Source of the DNA: Straminergon stramineum
Lineage: Eukaryota > Streptophyta > Bryopsida > Hypnales > Calliergonaceae
Reading direction: 5' to 3'
DNA length: 64,000 nucleotides
NCBI GenBank assembly: GCA_963920665.1
Contig: OY987271.1
Coordinates: 15,131,350-15,195,349 of the forward strand
Part shown: piece by piece, positions 11,101-22,259 of the stretch
How the letters are laid out: the number at the start of each line of letters is the position of its first letter
Position numbering within the stretch: the first letter of the stretch is position 1
Translations under genes and position numbers: made by a program
The notes under the pieces: generated by a model
Told to the model about the DNA's origin: nothing
Seen by the model: the letters and a program-made list of their open reading frames with translations, nothing else
Database searches by the model: none

Positions 11101-14100
11101 TACGAGATGATTATTAAAGGGTGAATTATTGGCTCTGGAACGAAAGAGAGGAGGTCATGAATTGACAAAATTTACATCCACAGGGAATGTGAAGTCGATT
11201 GAGTTAGTTGCTACTTAGAAAGCAAGCCAATGGTACAATGTGCTTTCAACGGGAAGGGTAGTAAACAGAGAGTGCGGACACTAACACGAGCTTGCCCACC
11301 ATTGACTTCACCCTCAATTTAATCTCCACAATCGATTGAAACATTGTTACTTCTACATTCGTAACATGATTTTCACTGGGAGTGGTGATGTGTGCAGATG
11401 ATATCAACAGGAAACTCCACCGACATACAACCTTTGAAAACGGCACTTGATGCATTATTGGTGGATACCAATCCAGGGACCTCCAATTTGCTGGCAGGGA
11501 TTCAGAAGGCCAATGCCACTTTTTTATCCCCAGCGGACCCGGCTGTCCTCAAAATTATGGTGCTGATTACAGACGGCCAGTTTGCAGACAACACTACCCT
11601 GCCTCCCTTACTCCCATTCCTCGCCAGCTTTCGCTCCCAACAGGTCAGTGAACTCCACCTTTGATTATCCTTCATTTTCCATCTTCAACCGTTTTTTTCT
11701 CACAACTATAGCTACTTCGATTGTCGCCTCTATTCTCACTTTAATCAAAAATAGAAATTTGATCAGTTTCCAATCCTATAGTTTCAATTGCCGATCGTTT
11801 GTTTATTTATGTATCCATTTTGAAAATTTATTTTCATCAGTTTCCAATAATGGTGCATTTCATTAAAATGGCGGTATTATCCTGCCATTTCTGACATATT
11901 CCATGCCATTTTAATGGAATGTTGCGCCATTTTACCGTAATACCGCCATTTTAATGAAATTCACTATAATACCAAAACCAACGGTTCTCTCTAATACAAT
12001 GTCCATTCCATTAGTAACCCATCAATGCAGATGAGATGTCTTGGTCAACAATATAGTTGAAAGAGATGTAGCTTATTGGTTTCTGTTTGCGTAAGCTTGA
12101 GAGTTCGAAGACTGTAGATTTTAACCTACCTCTAGCCATTTTCTACGAGGAACGTTTTGACTTCCTTAGTAATGTTATTTCAGTCGTTCATGTCTTAATA
12201 CATTTTCGTAAATTGATAATTTAATCATCGGTTTACTCCACACTAACCATCTATCCCAACACCAGGTCCTCACCCTGCTCTATAGTTTCGACCGGACAGA
12301 CACTGCAAAAACTTCCTTGTCCCAACTCGCGTGCACCGTGAACGGCACTTATGAGCGCATCTTAAAGACCGTGATGAACCCACTGTGGACGATGCGATCC
12401 TACTTCGGGAACATCGCGTTCTGGCGCCTGCAGGCGGTGAATTTCAAGCCGTACTGGAGCAAGCCGTACGTGGACAGCGGGAGCTTGGCGGAGGTTATTA
12501 CGGTGGCGTACCCCGTGTTCGCGCCGGACAATTACACTCTTGTTGGGGTGGTGGGCTCGGATGTGATCATGTCGGAGCTGGGATCTATTGCTAGCACTGA
12601 CTTCTCGGCGGCGCTGAGTGGAAGGGCGAACGATCAGTCCTACCCTGTCACATTTGTGCCGCTGCCCTGTAATGTAAGTGCTCAGATCAGTCTTGCCGTC
12701 CAGTTCCGCAGTCGAATTTCATCTCGGGTCTTTCCGTCTGTTTCTGCAGTCGAATTTCATCCGTGGTCTTTAATTTCCATCTGTGTCTGCTGTCGGATTC
12801 CATCTGTGGTCTTTCCATCTAGTTCTTTACTTGAATTCCTTCTCTGGTCTTTCCGTCTAGTACTGCAGTCGAATTCCGTCTCTGGTAGTTGAATTGCCAA
12901 TTCTTCTTTCATATCTTAATGCAGGTATGTGCCACAGCTGTTCAATTGCCTTGCGAAATGGTATACTGCGAAGTTGTGCATGATTTAGTCCTTAATACAT
13001 TAAAAACATTGTGACAAGTAAAAGTTACTCGATAGAAAATACGGTGTCAATTCTAGTCGCATTAACATTGGCAGGGTTTACATTAGACATTGCCTTAAAT
13101 GGTGCTATAGTTGACAAGGTTGACACAATCTTTAAGAGGCCCCCGTCTTTTACTTTTGGTTTGGGGAACTTGGATAGTCCTGAGTTTACAAAGGCTCTGA
13201 GAAAGAGGGACTGAGAGACCCTCAAGAAGAGAGATTGAGAGAGGTTTGTAGGACACTGAGAAGAGCAATGGTTTGTCTTCATTTTTTTTAATCGTGCCCT
13301 TCGAATATAACGAAGGAGGGACATTCTTGATGGAAGGTTTACTTTAGGAATTTGCCTTAAATGGCGCTACAATTGACGGTTTAACTCAACCAGATTTTCT
13401 ACATACCTCTGGGGGAGTTCTTTTCTACTAGTGAAGGTGAAGGGATTTCATCGATGACCATGCGCGATCTGAAACGTAAATCTATACCAGGTCTAGTTTC
13501 GGGAGCTTTGGGTAAACGAATGTCACAATTTATGGCGCCCAGAATTGAACGAAATTGACAGTACCTGTGGATGTTGCGCAGGTGCAATTATCAACGAACA
13601 ACACATGTCCCACCATATCAGCCCCAGTGAACCCCCTCTGCGCCGCCAACGACACCAGCAACGTTTCCTTCGCGGACCGCGTGTGCGACTGTCCTCCCCA
13701 GTGCAAAGCTCCCCAGGAGAAGCGTTCAGTCTCCTCCGCTGTGATCGGGTCAGCAGCTGGAGGAGGCGCGCTCGCCCTGCTAATTCTAGCGATTTCCCTG
13801 GTCTATTGCTGCAGGAGTCGGTACCGAACCCAGAAGATCGAAAACCAAGGTTCTGTGTATGCGCCCAGTATTATTATTAGCCCCCAAAAGGACTCCATCT
13901 CCAAGACTGCCAGCAAGTCGATCAAGGGGATGTGCTTCGGGCAGAGGTCGGAGGATTCTGAGGACGTCGCCATGCCGAACTCGACTTACACGTCCTCGTC
14001 TTCTGCGCGGTATGAGCTTCTAAGCACTCGTGTGTGTGTTTTGCCTTGGAAACCTTATTTTGTTACCGGAATTATGAAAGTAGAGCCTTTTTATGAGAAT

Positions 14101-16065
14101 TAGTAGCGCGGCGAGCCACAAGAGTGGCGAGGGATTTCATTTCCCTAACGAAGCTGCACTTTCACGTTAACGGACTACGTTGTCTGATGGTGGGATCGTG
14201 TTTAATCATCTTAATCAAGGGTCTGAAATGAAGGACACCGTAGCACTATAAAAGAAGGACAACGTTATGAGAGATAACCATGCTCTCCATTGAGGTTTTG
14301 AATACAGCAATACCTTGCACCAACATAACCGGTTGTCGACTTTTCAATGTTAACGTGGCACCATCCCATTGGCAACCTGTCACCATTGCCATTGCATGTT
14401 ACAACTCATAACCTTCTTTCCTATCCACTTGCTTCTTACACCCTTGGATCATGAAGATCAAAGGTTGTGATTAAAAAATGTACAACCGGTTATGTTCGAT
14501 AACCAATTCGCCACTAGCGCGGCTCATCGATTATCTAATACCTAGTAGCTTGCACCAAACCCTAATAGCTACTAGCCAGTGCTTGTAAGGCCTGTTAGCT
14601 TCACATTTCCGTGTATTTATTGTTAGTCACAATTTATCCTAAAGATCATGAGTAGTTTGAGCTTCGAATCTTCATATTGTTAAGATATCTTCAATTTTTG
14701 AAAACATTTAAACCCACAGTGTAATTGGACCCAACTGATTCCTCCGTTAAAAGTAATTGCACAGAATAGCTGTAGCTAGAAGTTAACAAATCTCTTATAT
14801 CCTTGCACTTGCAAGGTAATCAATGGCAAAATAGAGTTTTCAGTCAGCAAATTGCCTCTTAGTGTAGGTGCAGACAGGGTTATGTCTTGATAAGTATTAT
14901 TAACAATCTTTAAATTTAAGCAAGCAAATAAAATTGTCCAGGAATTTGTGCACTACGATTTGAAATTTCACAATTCTGGTAGTCTGACGTGATCTACATG
15001 CACAGAAGGCAAAAAAGCAACAAAGCTCCCGCTTGGCCCACGGGCAGCAAGTCCCTCAGCCGCGACGTCGTCTCTTTCACCATGCTCGAGCTCGAGTTCG
15101 CCACCCAAAACTGGTCCACCGCCTCTCTCCTCGGCAGGGGTGCATGCGGCAGTGTCTACAAAGGCACACTCCTCGGCATCCCCCGCGCCATCAAAAAGCC
15201 CCACGACGGCGTCGAAGTTGCCAACTCCACTTTCGATAAAGAGCTCGACCTCCTCTCGAGACTCAACCACAAGTGCCTGGTCCGCCTCATCGGCTACTGC
15301 GTCGACGAGCATGTCCTCGTCTTCGAGTACATGTCCAACGGCACCTTAGAAGATTGCCTCCACAAGCACCGTCTCGAGCGCTCCCTCACCTGGGAGGAGC
15401 GTCTCCGCATCGCCGCGGGTGCCGCAAAAGGCCTCGAGTATCTCCACGAGTACGCCACCACGATGATCATCCACGGCGACGTCAAACCAGCCAACATCTT
15501 GCTCGACGACAAGCTTGAGGCTCACATCTCAGACTTCGGATTATCGCTCTCCACAGCGGATGCAGACGCTTCCGTGATGTGGGCTTCTCGAATGGGTGGG
15601 ACGCCCGGGTACTTCGACCCCGAGTACGCTTCCTTGGGGAGCTTGACGCCCAAGAGTGATGTATACAGCTTTGGGATTGTGCTGCTGGAGCTTCTGAGTG
15701 GGAGGAAAGTGGTCCAGGAGAATCAGAACATTTCCACGTGGGCGGTGGAGAATTATAAGCGTCTTGGAGTCGGGGCGATGTTGGATCCGGATATGGAGAT
15801 GCCGCTGGAGTTGGAATGTTTTCACACGGTGATTGAATTGGCGTTGGAGTGTGTACACAAGGAGCATCAGTTCAGGCCGAAGATGAAAGATGTGTCGGCG
15901 GTGTTGAGCGGCGCGGCGGCAGCGTGGCAGACGTTTGAGAGGGGGGAGGATGGGAATGGGGAGTGGAGGCCAAGTCGCGGGCAGACGCGGCGGCAGTCGA
16001 GAGGGCCGGAAGAAATTGAAGAGGATGGAGAATATGAAAGCACTGTACAAGAATTGCTATTGTGA
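8108..16065 (+). CDS. Receptor-like kinase with alpha2/delta-like VWA-Cache ectodomain, 987 aa
   Basis: Nine exons: 8108-8306, 8981-9152, 9563-9740, 10142-10188, 10565-10790, 11398-11643, 12266-12673, 13582-14009, 15006-16065. All introns are GT-AG, every junction keeps phase, and the sum is 988 codons. Seen in order: signal peptide (hydrophobic 15-34); cysteine-rich VWA-N-like region ending in PRKRPWY (194-200), a hallmark of calcium-channel alpha2/delta proteins; VWA domain about 208-365 with MIDAS-like D215-x-G-x-S219, T302 and D333; Cache core about 418-460 (W-x-x-PY-x-D, then VTVAYPVF and VVGSDV); cysteine-rich stalk; transmembrane helix about 545-568; protein kinase from about 670 with P-loop GRGACGSVYKG (678-688), Lys698, Glu714, HGD (catalytic Asp773), DFG (Asp791) and DPE. 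HGD in place of HRD makes it a non-RD kinase. The family role would be ligand sensing at the plasma membrane through a dual VWA/Cache ectodomain. The ligand is unknown. The start is the first ATG giving a signal peptide. Confidence 0.9.
9331..9358. repeat. (TTTTA)n microsatellite in intron 2
   Basis: About five ATTTT/TTTTA units in a row lie within the second intron of the receptor-kinase gene. Confidence 0.7.
11852..11966. mobile_element. Short MITE in intron 6 of the receptor kinase
   Basis: The left end ATTTCATTAAAATGGCGGTA is repeated inverted at the right end (TACCGCCATTTTAATGAAAT), about 115 bases overall. The same ends occur on the 325-base element at 17155-17479, so both belong to one family. 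Here the outermost bases have diverged. It lies wholly inside the intron at 11644-12265. Confidence 0.7.
12709..12884. repeat. Minisatellite in intron 7, about 40-base unit
   Basis: Four to five diverged units of about 38-43 bases. Each contains GCAGTCGAATTTCATC-like and GTGGTCTTTCC-like blocks, starting just after the donor site at 12674. Downstream in the same intron, GCCTTAAATGGTGCTA-like sequence near 13093 recurs near 13356 as a second, dispersed direct repeat. Confidence 0.65.
14322..14496. repeat. 15-base inverted repeat in intron 8
   Basis: AACATAACCGGTTGT (14322-14336) is matched inverted by ACAACCGGTTATGTT (14482-14496). The size of about 175 bases is MITE-like, but no target duplication is clear. 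Confidence 0.4.
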
Positions 16066-16616
16066 GAGTGTTCCACCTTTGGCGTCTTGGCACCATTTGA
16101 GGGGTTTGTCGCAATTCGTCAGAATTACAAAGGTGGTGTTGGAAATGTTCCTCAGCAGGCTCATGTCAGGCATGGTTCAAAGCTGAAAATTTTATCGTTT
16201 GACACGCATCAACAACTAGGAGAGAAGGCCTGTAATCTTGTTGGCCTGAAAAGCTTGCCAAGGATTTCAGGCTCCTGAGCTTTCCTGAGAGCTGCATCCA
16301 TCGGCACCCTTGCCCTCAAAGGGCTTGGAACTCGCCAAACACGGGATCATAAGTGCTTCAGGCCCCTCAAAACAGTCTCCTTGCACTTCCTCCGTTAATG
16401 TGAGTTGATGCGAAGCAATTGTCCTTCAAATCGAATTTTAGTCAGCTTTATCCTCTATTCCTCTTGGTGGTTGGTCGATTCACTATTCATGGGACACATT
16501 TGGTAAGCAAGGGTGAGAGACAAAAAGAAAACTGGTGGACTCTTCAAAAATCGATCATGTATTTTAACGTTTAGTTTGCGAAATTTCGCAAGCAAGGGTA
16601 CAGATTCATGATGCTC

Positions 16617-16937
16617 TTAGAATGTTACATGCTTGGTTATATGCTGCTGTGATGGGTACGTGGTGAACTCTTGAATCTCTCCTTGGCTTTGACAATTGAA
16701 AGCAGGGAATTTTTCAATCAGCCGAATTCCTGCAGTGGCTGCAGTGGCTGCCTCGTCATGGATTTCATCTCTGCTGCTGAAAGTCATGCTGATTTCGGCG
16801 GTTTTGCTGGAAACTAAGTAGACTTGGTCTAGGGTTTGCTTGGAGAATTGCAGGGCGACTTGATTTAGTTTTAGGGATAAGTTGCAGTTGTACCCGCCTT
16901 TGCTCTGGTGAGGAGTGGCGCGATCTTTATGGGTCAA
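16617..16937 (-). CDS. Unidentified coding-like segment, possibly one exon
   Basis: A 106-codon minus-strand frame has an amino-acid mix typical of a folded protein (for example GGYNCNLSLKLNQVALQFSK and TAATAGIRLIEKFPAF) and GC above the local background. It contains an in-frame tandem 9-base duplication giving Ala-Ala-Thr twice. There is no ATG at a sensible place, so if real it is an internal or terminal exon of a gene convergent with the receptor kinase. No family is recognised and no partner exon was found nearby. Confidence 0.35.
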   Translation of the reverse strand: MTHKDRATPHQSKGGYNCNLSLKLNQVALQFSKQTLDQVYLVSSKTAEISMTFSSRDEIHDEAATAATAGIRLIEKFPAFNCQSQGEIQEFTTYPSQQHITKHVTF

Positions 16938-17154
16938 TGTACATCAAGTAGGAGAATTCCAATAGGAGAAACTGTATCAACAAGTCAACTAACTCCTAAA
17001 CCTTGTATTTTTATCAAATTTATGTCAATCATTTAGGCAATTCAAAGTGGACACTGCATTATTTTCTAAGGTAAGTACCCCGGAAATTGTCCGAATAAGT
17101 GTTTGAGCAAGGTCCCTATTACTAAACAATCGAAGTGTTTGTTAGGTCTGGTGT

Positions 17155-17479
17155 GGTCAATTTCATTAAAATGGCGGTATTCAAATGTCATTTTTCAGAC
17201 CGCTCAGTCTCAACTCTAAAAGGACATCTAAGATCTTTATAGATTTTGGACATCTAGGACACTTATAGATTTCAGAAATCTAGAAGAGTTACAGATTTTA
17301 GACCTCACGGTCTGAAATATCTATGAAATTTCTAGATTTTAGACATCTAGGACAGATCTAGATTTCTAACATCTAGGACAAGTTTAGACTTCAAACCATG
17401 CCAAAGTAGTGAAATGGACCACTAATTTACTAGAATACCACCAATTTTCTGGAATATTGCCATTTTAATGAAATTGACC
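17155..17479. mobile_element. MITE, 325 bp, same family as the intron-6 element
   Basis: The ends are exact inverted copies of GGTCAATTTCATTAAAATGG. The interior is itself made of inverted GACATCTAGGAC / ATTTCTAGA-type repeats, so the whole element can fold. No coding capacity. A target duplication is not obvious. Confidence 0.75.
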
Positions 17480-20400
17480 ATTTGTACAGTTAGTAGGAGT
17501 CCAAAGGGAATTTTAGATTCTATAAGCATGCATTTGGGGGACACTGTATGAAAAGATTTTGAATTTTCAAAGTGCAAAATGGATGGTGTAGCAAAATCAA
17601 ACTTTAGTTTTCAAAAGTGGAAGCTATACATTTTAGGCAAGAATTTGTAGGCTTTAGAAATAGGTCACAATCAAGTGTAGTTACCCTAATGACTTTGTGA
17701 TGTGTTCATAATTTGAGTGTCCATTGTTGTTTATTCCCCATGTGTTTGTGTTATTCTAATGGGGGCTTGGACTATTTCATCATCACCCATTGTGCATTTG
17801 ATCTCTTCCACCATTTTCTTGTTAGGATTTCATCTTTAGCAAGTCATTTAGAATGGCTAGTCTAAAATGTTGATGACAAATCTATTGTTGAAAAAGGTTA
17901 GAATGTCTAATTTCACATCCAAGTTTGCTTCACTCAAACAATTTATTTTTGTTATCTCTATATGGCTATGAACTTGACAAAGTAATAGAATAACTATACT
18001 CAGACTATCCTTGAATCATATCCCTTGCAATACAAAAAATCTATATTGTAAAATGTACAATTGCATATACACCAAAGTTAAGATACCTTAACAATACTAA
18101 GTATGCTTCCACTTTTTATGATTGCATTGATTGAACTATATATATATACTTCTATATTTCTATAAAGAATAATGTAGGACTTAAGGACTGCATTTTTTTA
18201 AGTAATTGTCTCAAATTTAAAGGGTTTAAAGGAATCAACAAAAATTTGAATCAATGTTTTTGTTTAAAGGTTATCACTCCTTTGGTAGTATTGTTCAAAT
18301 TGGAAGAAAATATCTTGAACCATTTCATTTTTCTAGTACCAAAAATGTGGGGTTGATCTTCATGAACCTTATTGCTTACAATCTCTCTATGGAAAAGTAA
18401 AAAATAAGTCAAAGGAAACCATCTGAATCACATATGGGTCAATGATTTAGGAATTAGGGTCACTGAAATTCTTGAATTAGGAAGCATATTTTATATCTTA
18501 TCCAAGAAGGACGTTGAGGCATGAAAGTAGCCAACAGATGACTTTTAAGATTATTGTAGGAATGAAGAATGCACCTATTGATCCATAAACAATCATATCA
18601 TTTTGACAAAAATTACCTTGGTGATAGGTCTCATCTTTTTAGGGTTAACCTTTACACAACATCGAGAATGTTTTTTGTCCAATGGATGATAAAGGATCTT
18701 CCTACCTAGGACAAAAGTGTAATTATTCATCCTTGAAATTTTGGAGAGAAAAGGAGAGATCTTGCACAATAATTTGAACTCCAATTAATATTTTTTTCTT
18801 AAAAATAGATGATGTCACACAATTCCAAAAGGGATGATTTCCATGGTCACGAGTCCATCCTCTTAAGGGTTAAGAATCCAAGGTCTCTTGAATGCCTCGC
18901 AATCTTTCTAAAGATTCTTTTTCACCTTTGTAAGTATCGAGCACCAATGTGCCAAACCTGAAACCTAAGAACTACATTGCATCATTTGCATAATTGCATA
19001 GCAACACCTACCACATTGCCTTGAGTAGCACAATTCCAGTACTTTCAGATTTTTGACACTCTCATCCCATGGTTGTTCACCCAAACAACTCGACAACACG
19101 ACGAACACAACACCCAATACATCTAGTAGACCCCCTCATCCGTCTAATAAAGTCAACCTTAAGGTTGACTTTTAAATAAAGCACTTTCTATTTTCAATCT
19201 CGACATATTTGAGTTTCATTTTATTGAAGTGTCTCAATTTAATAATCACTTATTACATTCTAAATTATGAATCATAAATAAAATGAGATTTCAAATTTTC
19301 TTTGCTGTTAAAATAAGGCCTTATTCAACAAAATTGTCATGTATACACGACACTTGTCTTCTATGACACGCAACATCAAACAAACAACTCGACACCAAAA
19401 TCCCCAAATGTGTTCAACAGAACAACCCTATCTCATCCTTGCTGATTCATCATCTTGTACTAGTTCTCATCGAATGATAAACTTAATACTTTTTCCTATG
19501 TGGAATATTTAAATAGAAATTATTCCACTCTTGTGCCTAATATTTGGAAATTGCAATTGATTGAGGACGAATCACAATTCCTTCTTTCATGACATGTGTT
19601 GACCATTTGTGGGAATCATGTCTCAATATTTTGTGCATTTTATGAAAAAATAACCTCTTATCTTCTTGGAGACCATTAAATGAAGTATTTGTACCTTGCC
19701 AAATGCCCATACCTTGTCCAATTTTGAATGGTTGCCTAAAAATAGCTTAAATTAAGTTTTAGTCTTGCCTAACATTATTTTTGTAATTTAATTAAATATT
19801 AAACACTTGAGTGGCTAAGTTGCTAATAGAGTATGATAATCAACTATTGCGAAGGGGGCCCTAAACACTCAAAAACATCAAAACAAAGAATTGAGCATAA
19901 TTGGAGGCACCTTTTCTAGAAAAAAAAACCATCTTTATAGTAACTCTTTGCAATTGAAAATCTTGAATTTAAAAAGAAAGTAGTTTTTTTGAAGAAGACA
20001 AGTAATTATTGAGAATTTTCAAAGTGGAACTCTCTAGGCCATTGAAGTATACACTAGTGTTCAATAATTGAGCAAAAGCGGGATAATTAACAATCAACCA
20101 ATTATAGTTAATTATGGGAACAACTTTATTACACTTTTAGGAACACTTTCAATAGAAATCTACTTGTCATGAATGGGCAAGCTAACATTTTTTGGTGTTT
20201 TCACCTTAATTCCTATACAAAGAAGTAAGGCATGTAAGCTTAACAACATTTGTCTATGCTTCCCCAAAAGGACTCAATTTAATTTAATTTAAAATATTTT
20301 ATAATGTATGAAGGCTTCAAATATCTATATCCTCTCCACCCATCCAAGTTTTTGAGTTTTGTGATTTCATTTCAATTACAAATGTCTTGTCAACCCATGT

Positions 20401-22250
20401 GTGCTTTAGTTAAGAACAAATATTGATTAAAGTAATAGATGACACCATTGTGGATAGAATAATTGCCTTTCTCCAATGGATGGTTGAAAATCATTAAGTG
20501 TCATTTTCTACAAAATTATAGACAAATGTAGGAGAAGACAATTGCAAATGAAATAATCTCTTATTGACAAATAATGAATTGGTTGTGAATCTTTAAAGTG
20601 TACCAAGTAGACCAGAATGGGTCATTGGCCCCCCCCCTAAACCAATAGAAATTACATTCATAATGATCATGTTACTCACTTAAAAAAAAATACAATGAGT
20701 TTCCTAAAACACTACTCATCCTACCATTGTTTGAATTTCAATTATCCAAAAATGAAGACTTTCATTTGGATGCATGATTGACTCATTTCCAATTGCTTGA
20801 AATGAACAAAATTTTTAGAATGGATCTTTATTTAATCAATGAATTTTGATTCTTTAGTCAAGTATATATGATAATAGGATTATGCTAAAAAAGTGTTATA
20901 AAAGTCACCTTCTCTTTAAGCCCTAGTTTGCTTCTAATTCTAAATTGAATTTGAATTTTTTTCAATTGTCTTGTACTCTTTTGGAATAACATCAATGCAT
21001 GAATGTGTGCAATCTAATCACATTGGGTTGACTTCTTCCTAAATTGAAATTTAGGCATTATCCTTACAAAAATAGGGGATCAAATACAAACACCTTTCAA
21101 GTGGTACCAAAACCTTTTGATTCCCTTTTTTTTGTAAGAATGGGAACTAAAACCCAATTTAGGAAGAAGTCAATTCAATGCAATCAAACCTCATTGTCAT
21201 TCCCCCAACAAAATAATTTGATTAACAGATTTTATTTGTTACAATAGTTACAACAAGAAAATTTATGACAAATTTCAACAAAAATGTTCAACAAAATTAA
21301 ACCTACAAAATTGAGCGAAATTTAATCTCATTTTCTTCCTTCAATTTCATATAGAAATAACATTATTCAAAAAGACAAAAGGCTCCAAGAATATTAAATA
21401 GAAGAAGCAAAATATTTTGTAGTTGTTAGTGGTTGAAAATTCAACAAGCAGTTGAATTGGAGTTAGGTAGGATGCTCGAAAAGCACCCACTTAAGGGATG
21501 TTTGGACTTCTTATGGGCTTCCATGGACGGGAAGGTTTTTTGATTAATGAACAAAGAGAAGAAGCCACATGCAACAAAAGTGGTTTCATAATTTTCAAAG
21601 TAGTATAGAATTAGTTATAATTTTTTGAAGATGTCAACTTTGGGCACCTATTTTTGATAGTAGGTGTGGCAAAATACACACACATGCGGTTTGAGAAGTA
21701 GCACGCTAACTTGCAATAAAGAACAAGTGAAGGTCATTAATGCAATCAATGGCAACCTTAAAGGGACCATGTTTGTATCAATTCAATTATAGAGATTTTG
21801 CCTTCTTTATATGAAGGTAGTTGGTTGGCCAACTCTTATTTAAAATAAATGAATGCATATTTCTCACTAAACTTCAAAATGGACAATAGCATATATTAAA
21901 CCTATCCATGCTAGAAGCATACAACAAAAGTTGACATTCTTGACTCTGCCCTCACTCCAAACTCAGTCCATTTATTGTCTATCGCAGAGCCATTTTAGAA
22001 CCACTTGATGTCCATTTAAGACCTAATTATAGGGTTGATTTGAAGAAAGTGGGTGCTTTTAGAGAAAACTATTGTAAGTATATTGATTTCGTGCAATCAA
22101 GGAACATATGAGACAATTCTATGGTAAAATAACATTTTCAATTTGACCATCAAATGTACCATCTTAATCAATCAAAGAAACTTCATTTTCTTTCATAAAC
22201 CCCAAAGACACCGTACTGCCATTGTTGGAAAGTGTTATGTAGCTACACCA
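17480..22250. other. Gene-free AT-rich intergenic region
   Basis: No coding exon, RNA gene or transposase fragment was recognised. The only structured item is the TTAA-flanked element at 18645-18873. Open frames here are short and lie in AT-rich sequence with no domain. Confidence 0.5.
18645..18873. mobile_element. TTAA-flanked MITE, copy B (221 bp)
   Basis: TTAA at 18645-18648 and 18870-18873 flank a 221-base element aligning in reverse complement with copy A at 5537-5764. The matching end is CCCTTAAGAGGATGG. The other end (CCTTTACACAAC) has diverged. Confidence 0.7.
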
Positions 22251-22259
22251 AAATATTTG

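Noticed and set aside
13025..13324. 99-codon minus-strand frame in intron 7 of the receptor kinase
   Set aside because: It is made of short repeated GAGAAAGAGGGACTGAGAG-type sequence and has no protein-like composition.
15541..16050. 169-codon open frame on the minus strand opposite the kinase exon
   Set aside because: It is antisense to a clear kinase domain, has a low-complexity Arg/Pro-rich composition and matches nothing.
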